DNA from: a virus
IMG/VR virus record: IMGVR_UViG_3300027749_000051
Location: 61,155 to 125,154 of that record
DNA: 64,000 nucleotides
Strand: one strand, 5' to 3'
Every line of letters starts with the position of its first letter. Position 1 is the first letter of the stretch. The position numbers were made by a program, and so were the translations under genes. Positions 15,127 through 24,172 of the stretch are shown one piece after another. The notes below the pieces were generated by a model, which had not been told where the DNA came from, ran no database searches, and saw only the letters and a list, made by a program, of their open reading frames with translations.

Positions 15127-16294
15127 AAAAACAAAAATTTGTTTGAATGCGATGGTTGGTAATGAAGCGCCGACCATCATGAGAATGCTGGAGTCTGTGG
15201 CTTCATATATTGACTATTGGGTGATCCAATGTAATGGTAAGGAAGACAATACCAAAGAAATAATTGAGAACTTTTTCCAAGAAAAAGGAATTCCTGGTTT
15301 TACATATGTAATTGATTGGAATTTTCCAGGTTGGAATAGAGATCATACATTACAAACTTGTTTGAGTGCAGATCATGGATGTGATTGGATATTGAGAATG
15401 GATGCCGATGAAACTTTGGCAGTTGATAATGATTTTGATTGGAGTATCTTGGATGATATTTCAGTTGACAGTTATAATATCACCGCTCAGGCTGGTCAAA
15501 CTAAATATTTTAGAACATGGTTTTGGAATGCAAAAAGACCGTGGTTCTTTCAACACGATAAACGACATGAAACAATTCATTTACCAGAAATTGGTGAGGA
15601 TTTCCAAAGATTCGACATGCCATACGGGTTTAGACATATGGTCTCACAGGATGGTCAGACATGGTATGTTCCAAGAAAATTCTTGAGAGATGCATTAGAG
15701 TTGGAGATTGATAAAGTTGTTGGAAATAAAGTGTTAGAGGATCATTATCATCTTTGGTATTTGGCGAAAAGTTATTCTGATTCATATGGTAATCCTGATG
15801 AGTTACCATTTGGTAAAGATCATTCTGACGAATATGCAAGAAGATCTATTTGGTATTATGAGATGTTTCTAAAGAAATCTCATAAGTGGGATGGTAGTGG
15901 TGTTCCAGAACGACAAGATGAAATGGCATACTATGCTTTGATTATGATGGGTATTGCTCATGGATTTATAGGTAATTTAGATAAGTCTTATAAATGTTTC
16001 AGAGACGCCGAGTTATTCTGTTCAGGACGAAACGAACATTTACTTTATCTTGCTTTGGAATTAGAAAAACAAAAAAAATATATTGATATTCTTCCAATTA
16101 TTGAGGAGATGTGTAATCCTGAAAAAGTTAATCCATTTCCAAATAGAACATTCTTAATCGAAGATAGAGCTTATATGAATACAAGTAATTTCTTGAATGA
16201 ATATAAAGAAAAAATTGAAAATGGGTGTAAAGAAAAAACTGAGATAACATCAAAACCATTTATTTTTAAGAGCGTTAAGTTTGACTTTAAATGA
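15119..16294 (+). CDS. Glycosyltransferase family 2 with TPR-like C-terminus
   Basis: 391 residues. KICLNAMVGNEAPTIMRMLE and YIDYWVIQCNGKEDNTKEII are the start of a SunS/SPBc2-type GT-A fold; WILRMDADETL carries the DxD motif. The C-terminal 120 residues (MAYYALIMMGIAHGFIGNLD, YKCFRDAELF, LYLALELEKQKKY) look like tetratricopeptide helices, as in this glycosyltransferase class, which can modify peptides or proteins. It overlaps its neighbours on both sides (ATGA at 16291-16294). Confidence 0.85.
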   Translation: MSKKTKICLNAMVGNEAPTIMRMLESVASYIDYWVIQCNGKEDNTKEIIENFFQEKGIPGFTYVIDWNFPGWNRDHTLQTCLSADHGCDWILRMDADETLAVDNDFDWSILDDISVDSYNITAQAGQTKYFRTWFWNAKRPWFFQHDKRHETIHLPEIGEDFQRFDMPYGFRHMVSQDGQTWYVPRKFLRDALELEIDKVVGNKVLEDHYHLWYLAKSYSDSYGNPDELPFGKDHSDEYARRSIWYYEMFLKKSHKWDGSGVPERQDEMAYYALIMMGIAHGFIGNLDKSYKCFRDAELFCSGRNEHLLYLALELEKQKKYIDILPIIEEMCNPEKVNPFPNRTFLIEDRAYMNTSNFLNEYKEKIENGCKEKTEITSKPFIFKSVKFDFK

Positions 16295-16299
16295 TTTTA

Positions 16300-17397
16300 A
16301 TGAATAAAAATATATATGATTATCTTATCGTTGGCGCTGGAGTTTTTGGTTCGGTTTGTGCCTATGAACTTACCAAAAAAGGGAAAAAATGTTTAGTAAT
16401 TGATAAACGAAAAGTTATAGGGGGAAATTGTTATACTGAAAATATAAATGGTATTCATGTTCACAAATATGGTGCACATATATTTCATACAAACGATAAA
16501 CATTTATGGGATTATGTTAATCAATTTGCAACATTTAAACCTTTTATTAATAGTCCGATTGCGAACTACAAGGGAGAGATTTATGCTCTCCCTTTTAATA
16601 TGTGGACATTTAATAAATTATGGGGTGTTACTACACCTGAGGACGCAAAACAAAAAATAGATAGTCAAAAATACAATGGAGAGGTGACTAATCTTGAAGA
16701 GCAAGCCTTATCAATGGTTGGAAAAGATGTGTATGAGAAACTAATCAAAGGGTATACTGAAAAACAATGGAATAAATCTGCAACAGAACTCCCGCCATCT
16801 ATTATTAAAAGATTGCCAGTTCGATTCACTTGGGACAATAATTATTTCAATGACAAGTATCAGGGAATACCTATTGACGGATATACACAGATATTTGAAA
16901 AGATGCTTGAGAATGTTGATGTAACACTTGGTATTGATTATTTTGAGGATAAAGAATATTTGGATTCTCTTGCTGATAAAGTAATCTATACTGGACCAAT
17001 AGATAAGTTTTTTGATTATAAGTTTGGAAGACTTGAATATAAAAGTTTAAGATGGGAAACACAAGTTTTAGAAACAGATAATTTCCAAGGTAATCCTGTT
17101 GTTAATTATACTGATTCTGAAGTACCATATACCCGAATATTAGAACATAAATGGTTTGACCATCAGAACCAAAAGGGAACTGTTATTAGTTATGAATACC
17201 CAATGGAATATACTAAAGAAACTGAACCGTATTATCCTATAAGGGATGAAAATAATATTGAAATATATGAAAAATATTATTCAGAGGCAAAGAATCTTGA
17301 TAAGTATATTTTTGGAGGAAGATTAGGAACTTATGTTTATTACGATATGCATCAAGTTATTGATCAAGCACTCAATACGATAAAAGATATTAATTGA
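16300..17397 (+). CDS. glf: UDP-galactopyranose mutase
   Basis: About 365 residues. The FAD-binding GAGVFGSVCAYELTKKGKKC is followed by VIDKRKVIGGNCYTE, IHVHKYGAHIFHTND and KGYTEKQW, all diagnostic for UDP-galactopyranose mutase, which interconverts UDP-galactopyranose and UDP-galactofuranose using reduced FAD. Product galactofuranose is a building block of surface glycans. ATG 16291 (ATGA overlap) and ATG 16300 are both possible; residues between them are not conserved in the family, so I chose 16300. It supplies a donor for the adjacent glycosyltransferases. Confidence 0.93.
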   Translation: MNKNIYDYLIVGAGVFGSVCAYELTKKGKKCLVIDKRKVIGGNCYTENINGIHVHKYGAHIFHTNDKHLWDYVNQFATFKPFINSPIANYKGEIYALPFNMWTFNKLWGVTTPEDAKQKIDSQKYNGEVTNLEEQALSMVGKDVYEKLIKGYTEKQWNKSATELPPSIIKRLPVRFTWDNNYFNDKYQGIPIDGYTQIFEKMLENVDVTLGIDYFEDKEYLDSLADKVIYTGPIDKFFDYKFGRLEYKSLRWETQVLETDNFQGNPVVNYTDSEVPYTRILEHKWFDHQNQKGTVISYEYPMEYTKETEPYYPIRDENNIEIYEKYYSEAKNLDKYIFGGRLGTYVYYDMHQVIDQALNTIKDIN

Positions 17398-17399
17398 TA

Positions 17400-17407
17400 T
17401 ATTTATA
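17400..17407 (+). promoter_or_regulatory. Late motif TATTTATA upstream of 17412
   Basis: TATTTATA 5 bp before ATG 17412. It covers the alternative ATG at 17394, supporting the later start. Confidence 0.5.
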
Positions 17408-17411
17408 TCTA

Positions 17412-17813
17412 ATGAAAGTTAGTATAAAGAAAAACGGAGACTGTCTTAAGAATGAGGATATGCCAGTTATTAAAGAATTTGTTAAATTCTTAAAAACACA
17501 ATTATCTTTAACGGATGATGTCCATATTACCCTTGTGGACAAAAGAATATCTCCAATGACTACTGGAGTAAGACTTGGTAAACATCGTATTAATGTGTTA
17601 GCCAAAGATAGAATGTTAATCGATATACTTCGTACTATTGCACATGAATGGGTTCATGAGTATCAACATCAGAAAATGGGATTAAAGGACACTGATAAGA
17701 TACAGGATATTGGAGGACCCGAAGAGAATATGTGTAATATATTATCAGGAATCTTCATTAAAAAGTTTCAAAAGAATAATCCTGAGTTTGAACACCAAAT
17801 CTATCACGAATAA
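17412..17813 (+). CDS. Zinc metalloprotease-like protein (HExxH)
   Basis: 133 residues. The sequence TIAHEWVHEYQHQKMG (about 74-89) contains the HExxH zinc motif, with further His/Glu (GGPEENMCN) about 25 residues downstream that could supply the third ligand, as in SprT-like and M48/DUF45-related minimal metalloproteases. No signal peptide, so it would act in the cytoplasm or in the virion. Substrate unknown. Start placed at 17412 because the upstream frame runs through a late motif. Confidence 0.75.
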   Translation: MKVSIKKNGDCLKNEDMPVIKEFVKFLKTQLSLTDDVHITLVDKRISPMTTGVRLGKHRINVLAKDRMLIDILRTIAHEWVHEYQHQKMGLKDTDKIQDIGGPEENMCNILSGIFIKKFQKNNPEFEHQIYHE

Positions 17814-17832
17814 TTTATCATAGGTATTGATT

Positions 17833-17865
17833 GTCACAATAATGTAATTGTTTTGTAATCGCTTT
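17833..17865 (+). promoter_or_regulatory. Pho-box-like direct repeats upstream of the phosphate genes
   Basis: Three 7-mers at 11-bp steps: GTCACAA (17833-17839), GTAATTG (17844-17850), GTAATCG (17855-17861), each followed by a 4-nt spacer. This is the 7+4 architecture of PhoB-binding Pho boxes (consensus CTGTCAT). They lie about 55 bp before a porin gene of the phosphate-selective family. Binding by a host PhoB-like regulator is inference. Confidence 0.55.
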
Positions 17866-17914
17866 ACATGGATACAAACATCTTTATTGTTAAATAAACA
17901 ATTAAAATTATCTT

Positions 17915-19282
17915 ATGAAAAAACTACAATTATTATTTCTTGCATTGTTTTTTGGTATTGTGTTTAATTTAAGTGCACAAGAACAAACAACAAGTGAAAA
18001 GTTAACCGAACTAAATGACAGGGTTAATGGACTATCTGAAAGGATTGCAACTAACGAATCTGACTTATCTAAATTAACTAAGATTAAGGTTTCAGGTTAC
18101 ATTCAATCTCAGTATCAAAACTTTGAAACTCCCTCCTTACTTTCTAAATCTCAAAACTATTTTTCACTTAGAAGAGTTAGAGTAAAATTTACTTATGAAG
18201 CGCTTGATGGTGTAAAATTTGTTTTACAACCTGATTTTGCTCCGGGTGGTCTTTCCTTAAAAGACGCTTATGTGGTAGTAAATGACCATTGGACTAAATC
18301 GTTTAGTTTATGGGGTGGAAAGTTCAACAGACCAAATTATGAAGTTGAATATTCGTCAAGTCAGAGAGAATTACCTGAGCGTTCATTAGTTATTAGAACA
18401 TTATATCCTGGTGAGCGTGCGATAGGTACAAAATTAGAATTTAATCCTACAACTATACCACTTCATGTTCAGTTTGCCGTTCTAAATGGTAGTGATGGTT
18501 TAACTATTGCAAACAATGCTGGTGTTAATCTTAATGCTACTGACAATATTGACTATGATAATTTCAAAGATATTATGGCTCGTATAACATACAACCTTAG
18601 TCTTGGAAGTTTTGGTGGATTAGATTTCGGTGGACATGGATATTTTGGATCGTTAAAATCAAATTCTACTAGAACATTAAATGGTGACTATTCAACACTA
18701 ACTAATACTAAAATTGGAAATTCAATTGGTAGAAATTGGTTAGGTGGAGAATTTCAATTATTTGCTGATGTGTTAGGTGGTTTATCGGTTAAAGGAGAAT
18801 ATATCGCTGGTAAAAATGCGACTATCGGATATGCTGCGGTTCCTGCCGCAGGTAGTGTTGCAGCAATCCCTGAGGTATCAAATTTCCAAAATAACTTCAA
18901 TGGTGGATATCTTTATTTCATTAAAAACTTAGGTAAGAGAAATCAGATTGCATTTAGATATGATTACTATGACCCTAATACAAATATATCAGGAAAAGAT
19001 GTTACAATAATAGGATTTACAAGTACTGATGCAACCTTGAAATCAAAGTTAAGTGGTAAGGGAGATCTTGCAACAACTACATATGGATTTGCGTTACATC
19101 ATTATTATGATGATAATATTAGAATCACAATTGGGTATGATATTGTTCAAAATGAAAAAGTTGGAACTGTTGGGAAAGTTGTTGATAACTATACCACATC
19201 TACAGGAGCACCAATTAAAGCTGATTGGAGTAATATTATTAACCAGAATGTATTAACAATAAGAATTCAAGCTAAATTTTAA
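17915..19282 (+). CDS. Phosphate-selective porin O/P family outer-membrane protein
   Basis: 455 residues. Signal peptide (residues 1-21, ending LSAQ), then a short coiled coil (KLTELNDRVNGLSERIATNE), then a beta-barrel: IKVSGYIQSQYQNFETPS, FSLRRVRVKFTYEALDGVKF, PGGLSLKDAYVVVND, WGGKFNRPNYEVEYSSSQRE, PGERAIGTKLEF. This is the Porin_O_P pattern. The last residue is Phe (IRIQAKF), the usual BAM-recognised end of outer-membrane barrels. It would sit in the host outer membrane and admit phosphate. Followed 6 bp later by pstS; Pho-box-like repeats precede it. An outer-membrane porin is rare in phage genomes. Confidence 0.9.
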   Translation: MKKLQLLFLALFFGIVFNLSAQEQTTSEKLTELNDRVNGLSERIATNESDLSKLTKIKVSGYIQSQYQNFETPSLLSKSQNYFSLRRVRVKFTYEALDGVKFVLQPDFAPGGLSLKDAYVVVNDHWTKSFSLWGGKFNRPNYEVEYSSSQRELPERSLVIRTLYPGERAIGTKLEFNPTTIPLHVQFAVLNGSDGLTIANNAGVNLNATDNIDYDNFKDIMARITYNLSLGSFGGLDFGGHGYFGSLKSNSTRTLNGDYSTLTNTKIGNSIGRNWLGGEFQLFADVLGGLSVKGEYIAGKNATIGYAAVPAAGSVAAIPEVSNFQNNFNGGYLYFIKNLGKRNQIAFRYDYYDPNTNISGKDVTIIGFTSTDATLKSKLSGKGDLATTTYGFALHHYYDDNIRITIGYDIVQNEKVGTVGKVVDNYTTSTGAPIKADWSNIINQNVLTIRIQAKF

Positions 19283-19288
19283 GATAAT

Positions 19289-20119
19289 ATGAAAAAATTA
19301 AATATTTTAATTACAGCGGTTGTACTATTCATTAGTTCAATAGCGTTTATCGCGGCACCAGAAAGAATTACTATTAAAGGTTCTGATACTATGGTTATCT
19401 TGGCACAACGATGGGCTGAGGTTTATATGAAATCTAATAGTAACGTGGCTCTTCAAGTTACTGGAGGTGGATCAGGGATTGGTATATCGGCATTGATTAA
19501 TGGATCTACTGATATTGCTAATGCTAGTCGTAAAATGAAACCAACTGAGAAGGATAAACTTAAATCAAGATACAATACTTTAGGTGTTGAAGTTGCTTGT
19601 GCTAAAGATGGCATTACGATTTATCTAAATCCTGCAAATAAAGTTAAAGAATTATCAATCGAACAATTAAGTAAGATTTATAAAGGTGAGATAACCAATT
19701 GGAAAGAAGTTGGTGGAAACAATCAACCTATTAAACTTTATGGTAGAGAAAATAGTTCAGGTACATATGTGTTCTTTCAAGAAAATGTTGTAAAGGGAGA
19801 CTACTCACCAAGTTGTCAGACACTACCAGGTACGTCTGCCGTTGTAAATGCGGTCACAAAAGATGAAAATGGTATTGGATATGGTGGAGCAGCTTACGCT
19901 GAAGGAATCGCTATATGTGGGGTAAAGAAAGACAATAATAGTAAATCATTTAAACCGACATCTGAAACTATTAAGACTGGCGATTACCCTATTACAAGAT
20001 ATTTATTTATGTATCTTCGTAATAGACCTACAGGTGAAACTAAAAAATACATTGATTGGATTTTAGGTACTGAAGGACAAAAGTTAGTTGTTGATTTAGG
20101 GTATTTTCCTGTAAAATAA
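19289..20119 (+). CDS. pstS: Periplasmic phosphate-binding protein PstS-like
   Basis: 276 residues with a signal peptide (MKKLNILITAVVLFISSIAF). The mature protein shows the PstS/PBP-like fold: ITIKGSDTMVILAQRWAE, VTGGGSGIGISALINGSTDI (phosphate-contacting SGIGI), IYKGEITNWKEVGG, YGRENSSGTYVFFQE (contacting RxxSSGT), and TKDENGIGYGG. It binds orthophosphate and hands it to the PstCAB transporter, which is not in this window and would be the host's. Cotranscribed with the porin. Virus-borne pstS is known from marine cyanophages; pairing with an outer-membrane porin makes a two-membrane uptake route. Confidence 0.93.
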   Translation: MKKLNILITAVVLFISSIAFIAAPERITIKGSDTMVILAQRWAEVYMKSNSNVALQVTGGGSGIGISALINGSTDIANASRKMKPTEKDKLKSRYNTLGVEVACAKDGITIYLNPANKVKELSIEQLSKIYKGEITNWKEVGGNNQPIKLYGRENSSGTYVFFQENVVKGDYSPSCQTLPGTSAVVNAVTKDENGIGYGGAAYAEGIAICGVKKDNNSKSFKPTSETIKTGDYPITRYLFMYLRNRPTGETKKYIDWILGTEGQKLVVDLGYFPVK

Positions 20120-20136
20120 TACAACATCTATAAATA

Positions 20137-20169
20137 AAAAAAGGAGGTAATATATTACTTCCTTTTTTT
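20137..20169. terminator. Bidirectional terminator
   Basis: AAGGAGGTAAT and ATTACTTCCTT stem with A-tract before and T-tract after, between convergent genes. Confidence 0.8.
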
Positions 20170-20172
20170 ATG

Positions 20173-20484
20173 CTAACAATTACCGGTTAAAGTGTTAATA
20201 GAAACTACGACACCCATTTCACTGAATATCTTTTGAATGGTGTCATCCATAAACCTATGATAGTCTTTCCTTGAGAAAGTTCCGTCTAATAACATTTTAC
20301 GGTTTAAGTAACATAGAACAATGGTATCATTTCCTGTTTCGTAAGTGTATTGTTGTACATCTACATCACAGATTGCTGGGAAATTAAACGCAGCTAGTTC
20401 AATAACAATTGATTTGATTGAGGAGAGGTTTTCATTACTTTCACAAGTAATTCTTCGTGTTTTTTTGAGTTGTTTTTCGGGCAT
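20173..20484 (-). CDS. Hypothetical protein, 103 aa
   Basis: Starts MPEKQLKKTRRITCESNENL; contains a mixed beta/alpha segment (YTYETGNDTIVLCYLNRKML, SRKDYHRFMDDTIQKIFSEM). No family recognised. Single minus-strand gene between pstS and the metK operon, facing the shared terminator at 20137. Confidence 0.65.
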   Translation of the reverse strand: MPEKQLKKTRRITCESNENLSSIKSIVIELAAFNFPAICDVDVQQYTYETGNDTIVLCYLNRKMLLDGTFSRKDYHRFMDDTIQKIFSEMGVVVSINTLTGNC

Positions 20485-20566
20485 GACAAGATGATTTTAT
20501 AAGGATTAATGTAGTACAATATTAATCAAAATAACTAAATTAAACAACATATAATGTTAAAAGAAT

Positions 20567-20746
20567 ATGAACAAAGAAAATAGAATAGATGGAATTTATA
20601 TTCCGATAAAGGTTGGTGATATTATTTATAGTGGAAGATTTAAAAATAAAAAAACAACTGTAAAAACTATTGGTAGTGATGAATATGGAATGCCTACTAT
20701 TAATGGAAAAAGAGTATTAACCTTTCGAATTATAAAGAAAGATTAA
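20567..20746 (+). CDS. Small hypothetical protein, 59 aa
   Basis: A short frame MNKENRIDGIYIPIKVGDII ... TFRIIKKD. Beta-rich (KVGDIIYSGRFKNKKTTVKT resembles a small barrel). It lies between two minus-strand genes, keeps a strong coding pattern, and fills the gap 20485-20758. No function recognised. Confidence 0.6.
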   Translation: MNKENRIDGIYIPIKVGDIIYSGRFKNKKTTVKTIGSDEYGMPTINGKRVLTFRIIKKD

Positions 20747-20758
20747 TACTCTTTTTGA

Positions 20759-20971
20759 TTATGGTTGTAACTTTTTTATTATTTCAGTTATTCCATCACT
20801 TCCAAATTTATACCTTTTATAGAGGGCATGTTTGTCTTCCTTGTACCAAACTTCAAATCCTGTGTCATCCATAACAACACTAAGAATTTCGCCTGTGTTT
20901 GATGAGAAAGTTATCGGAGATTCAGACTCTCCGATAACAAAGTTTCCGTATTTGTCTACATCTATTTTCAT
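20759..20971 (-). CDS. Hypothetical protein, 70 aa, downstream of metK
   Basis: MKIDVDKYGNFVIGESESPI then beta-strand-rich sequence and KDEKHALYKRY-like basic segment. It begins 7 bp after the metK stop codon and is probably cotranscribed. No family recognised. Confidence 0.65.
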   Translation of the reverse strand: MKIDVDKYGNFVIGESESPITFSSNTGEILSVVMDDTGFEVWYKEDKHALYKRYKFGSDGITEIIKKLQP

Positions 20972-20978
20972 TACAGAT

Positions 20979-21962
20979 CTACTTCCAGTTAAAATTGTTT
21001 CCCATATGTCCCCACATTGCAGTTTCAGAGTATATTGGGTTTTTTAGGTCCAAATGTTTGATGATACCCTGTGGTGATAAATCGTATTTGTTTAATCCTA
21101 GTGGTAGTGTTGCGATGTTAAACTCAATACCATCAATTATTGATGTGGATTGTAAAGGTTGGTCATATCCGATTGCGTATGATAATTGGACAAATACTTC
21201 TTTTGCTGATGGATATGCTTTTAATAGATCTACAGCTACTTTACGAGCCATATATGCTGCACTTCTATCTACTTTTGTTGCGTCCTTACCACTAAATGCT
21301 CCTCCGCCAATCGGGATCCTTGGTCCATAGTTATCCACGGCAAGTTTTCTACCAGTAACACCAGCATCGGCGTCAAATCCGCCCATATTCCAATCACCAG
21401 CAGGATTACAATGTAGTGCCTCGATTCTATAACCTTCAGTTGAACAGAAATCTTTACATAAAGTTTCTAATTCTTCTTTTGGTGCGTTTTGGAAAGAACA
21501 CACTACTCTAACACTACGATTTTCTTGGTCTAATGTGATTTGTGTTTTACCATCGTAAGGGTATTGTTCGTATACCACTTTATTCAACTTTCTTGCCAGA
21601 TAATATTCTTGTGGTACTAACTCTTCATTCTCATTACATGCATAACCAATCATAATTCCTTGGTCACCAGCACCACCAACATCAACACCTTGAGCGATCT
21701 CAGGTGATTGTTTTACTAAGTTAATGATAACATCATCAACATTGGCGATTTCTTTAACGATCTCTCTAATTTTTTCATCTGAAATTTTGTATTCAGATGT
21801 TACTTCACCTGTGATGAATACTTTGGAGTGACCTCCACAGGTTTCAACGGCACATCTTGATTGTGGGTCGTTTTTTAAATGGTCATCCAAGATTGCGTCT
21901 GAGATTCTATCACAAAGCTTATCAGGATGTTTCGGGGATACAAATTCTGCTGTTCTAATCAT
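20979..21962 (-). CDS. metK: S-adenosylmethionine synthetase
   Basis: 327 residues, about 50-60 shorter than typical bacterial MetK, with conserved motifs intact: EFVSPKHPDKLCDRISDAIL (ATP site His), GGAGDQGIMIGYACNE, and GGGAFSGKDATKVDRSAAYM (phosphate-binding and Lys/Asp metal ligands). It makes SAM from Met and ATP, releasing PPi and Pi. The missing length is in the central/C-terminal beta elements. It lies downstream of ahcY on the same strand but a terminator hairpin separates them. With AhcY and the pyrophosphatase (48734) it forms an activated-methyl module serving the phage methyltransferase at 4065. Confidence 0.95.
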   Translation of the reverse strand: MIRTAEFVSPKHPDKLCDRISDAILDDHLKNDPQSRCAVETCGGHSKVFITGEVTSEYKISDEKIREIVKEIANVDDVIINLVKQSPEIAQGVDVGGAGDQGIMIGYACNENEELVPQEYYLARKLNKVVYEQYPYDGKTQITLDQENRSVRVVCSFQNAPKEELETLCKDFCSTEGYRIEALHCNPAGDWNMGGFDADAGVTGRKLAVDNYGPRIPIGGGAFSGKDATKVDRSAAYMARKVAVDLLKAYPSAKEVFVQLSYAIGYDQPLQSTSIIDGIEFNIATLPLGLNKYDLSPQGIIKHLDLKNPIYSETAMWGHMGNNFNWK

Positions 21963-22008
21963 ATCAATTTTATTTTATTTTATGTTCTATTTTTAAGTAT
22001 AATAAAAA

Positions 22009-22036
22009 AGGATGTCAAACTCAAGTTGACATCCTC
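22009..22036 (-). terminator. Terminator after ahcY
   Basis: AGGATGTCAA pairs with TTGACATCCT; on the minus strand a run of T follows, so it terminates ahcY transcripts, possibly attenuating read-through into metK. Confidence 0.8.
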
Positions 22037-22058
22037 TTAATATTTGTGTTAATTGTTA

Positions 22059-23468
22059 TTAATATCGATATTCGTCTTTTTTGTAAGGACCATTAACATC
22101 GACTCCAAGATATTCTGACTGATCTGGTGTTAAGGTTGTTAACTTGATTCCTAATTGACCAATATGTAATCTTGCCACTTCTTCATCCAAATGTTTTGGT
22201 AATGTGTGAACACCTACAGGGTAATCATTTGTCGCCAATTCAATTTGAGCTAAGACTTGGTTGGTGAATGAGGTACTCATTACAAAAGATGGGTGACCTG
22301 TTGCACACCCTAAGTTAACTAATCTACCTTCAGCCAATAGATAGATTGAGTGTCCATCTTCGAAAGTATATTTATCAACCTGTGGTTTGATATTTGTTCT
22401 GATAACAGTTTTATCAGAATGTAATTTTTCTACTTGGATCTCATTATCGAAATGTCCGATATTACAAACAATTGCCTCATCCTTCATTTGTGACATGTGT
22501 TCCAATGTAATAACATCTTTATTACCTGTTGTGGTTACATAGATATTACCAACAGATAATGAATCTTCAATTGTCTGTACTTGGAACCCTTCCATTGATG
22601 CTTGTAATGCGCAGATGGGGTCAATCTCAGTTATGATAACTCGTGCTCCATAACTCTTCATAGACTTCGCACATCCTTTGCCAACATCACCATATCCTGC
22701 AATTACAACAACTTTACCAGCGATCATAACATCTGTTGCTCGTTTGATTCCATCAGCAAGTGATTCACGACAACCATATAAGTTATCGAATTTGGATTTG
22801 GTTACAGAGTCATTAACATTAAATGCTGGGAACAATAGTTTATCGTTTTCATACATTTGATATAATCTATGTACACCTGTTGTTGTTTCTTCAGATACTC
22901 CAATAATTCCTTCAACCGCATTTTCCCATCGTTCATTGTTAGATGATAGAATTTCTTTTAGAATATGGTTAAACTCATATTCGTCTTCACCATTGGTTGG
23001 AAGATCTAAGATGTTTGGATCTTTTTCAGCATCATACCCACGATGGATCATTAATGTTGCGTCGCCACCATCATCAACAATTAAGTTTGGCCCTTCACCA
23101 TTAGGAAATTCCAATGCTTTAGCGGTACACCACCAATATTCTTCTAATGTTTCACCTTTCCATGCAAAAACAGGAATACCTGCTTCAGCAATGGCTGCGG
23201 CAGCATGATCTTGTGTTGAGAAAATATTACAACTACACCATCTAACATCTGCTCCAAGTTCTTTTAATGTTTCAATTAACACTGCAGTTTGGATTGTCAT
23301 ATGTAATGACCCAGTAATTTTGTGTCCTGATAAAGGTTTAGTTTTACCATATTTCTCACGAAGAGACATAAGTCCTGGCATTTCTTTTTCTGCAATCTTA
23401 ATTTCTTTTCTTCCGTATTCTGCAAGATTAATATCTGCTACGGCATAGTCTGTAAATTCCATATTCAT
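22059..23468 (-). CDS. ahcY: Adenosylhomocysteinase
   Basis: 469 residues, full length. [50 protein letters not shown] and the NAD-binding [20 protein letters not shown] are diagnostic; the C-terminus ends in the usual KKDEYRY. The enzyme hydrolyses S-adenosylhomocysteine to adenosine and homocysteine, relieving product inhibition of methyltransferases. Start at 23468; a second Met two codons later is equally possible. Rare in phages, and its pairing with metK suggests that the host methylation pool is limiting during infection. Confidence 0.97.
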   Translation of the reverse strand: MNMEFTDYAVADINLAEYGRKEIKIAEKEMPGLMSLREKYGKTKPLSGHKITGSLHMTIQTAVLIETLKELGADVRWCSCNIFSTQDHAAAAIAEAGIPVFAWKGETLEEYWWCTAKALEFPNGEGPNLIVDDGGDATLMIHRGYDAEKDPNILDLPTNGEDEYEFNHILKEILSSNNERWENAVEGIIGVSEETTTGVHRLYQMYENDKLLFPAFNVNDSVTKSKFDNLYGCRESLADGIKRATDVMIAGKVVVIAGYGDVGKGCAKSMKSYGARVIITEIDPICALQASMEGFQVQTIEDSLSVGNIYVTTTGNKDVITLEHMSQMKDEAIVCNIGHFDNEIQVEKLHSDKTVIRTNIKPQVDKYTFEDGHSIYLLAEGRLVNLGCATGHPSFVMSTSFTNQVLAQIELATNDYPVGVHTLPKHLDEEVARLHIGQLGIKLTTLTPDQSEYLGVDVNGPYKKDEYRY

Positions 23469-23581
23469 TTTATTATTTAATTTATTGTGTTGTTTATAAT
23501 ATATAATCGAACTTATGATTTTATTAAATAATTTAAAGAATAATTTAATAAAATAGTTGTATTTATAGATAAACTATATCT

Positions 23582-23764
23582 ATGAAAACATTAATAATTA
23601 TTGTGCTTATTATTGCAATTGTTGCTTTAATTAGCTTTGCTGTTTATGCGGTTCGAGATCATAAAGATGAGATATCCGATATTATTAAAGATGAAGAACG
23701 GATAGTTAAAATCGCAATTAAGGAAAAGATAAAGAATATATTTAAAAAAATCTTTAATAAGTAA
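23582..23764 (+). CDS. Small single-pass membrane protein, 60 aa
   Basis: Residues 3-24 (TLIIIVLIIAIVALISFAVY) form one membrane helix; the rest is charged and strongly basic at the end (IKEKIKNIFKKIFNK), suggesting an amphipathic cytoplasmic tail. Candidate holin-like, spanin-like or envelope-stress peptide, not assignable. A terminator follows directly. Confidence 0.65.
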   Translation: MKTLIIIVLIIAIVALISFAVYAVRDHKDEISDIIKDEERIVKIAIKEKIKNIFKKIFNK

Positions 23765-23767
23765 AAG

Positions 23768-23791
23768 AATCCCCACTTGGGGATTTTTTTA
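23768..23791. terminator. Bidirectional terminator
   Basis: AATCCCC-ACTT-GGGGATT with T-tract, between convergent genes 23582 and 23794. Confidence 0.85.
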
Positions 23792-23793
23792 TT

Positions 23794-24168
23794 TTATTGA
23801 TATTGTTCGTAACTCTTTTCTTCAGTTAAGTTAGACCCTGTCAATTCATTTATTTGTCGTTTGACTTCAGATCGTTTATCGTTAATGAAATAAACTGATC
23901 TTGCGGTTTGAATGAAATCGTCACCAAAATCTTTTGATCTTTCTAGATCTCTGATATGGTCTTCAATGTCCCATAGTTGATTGTTTATCTTATACAATTC
24001 TTGGTAAAGAGGGTGAGTCTTCTCAATGATTGTGGCTACTGCAGAGTCCAATATTAAAAACTCTTTTTGTAGGTTTGTTAGTTTATCTACATTTGAGATA
24101 CGACTAATTTTAATTTCTATAATAGATAGTTTATCTACTATTTCTCCGTTTGATACTTCAATATTCAT
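23794..24168 (-). CDS. DUF6165-like helical protein, 124 aa
   Basis: Starts MNIEVSNGEIVDKLSIIEIK, close to the DUF6165 N-terminal pattern (IxVxxGExxDKxxILxIK), followed by long helices. The family often lies near glycan or methyltransferase genes, but its function is unknown. It is the last gene of a four-gene minus operon with three array genes (spacing 4 bp). Confidence 0.65.
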   Translation of the reverse strand: MNIEVSNGEIVDKLSIIEIKISRISNVDKLTNLQKEFLILDSAVATIIEKTHPLYQELYKINNQLWDIEDHIRDLERSKDFGDDFIQTARSVYFINDKRSEVKRQINELTGSNLTEEKSYEQYQ

Positions 24169-24172
24169 TTTA

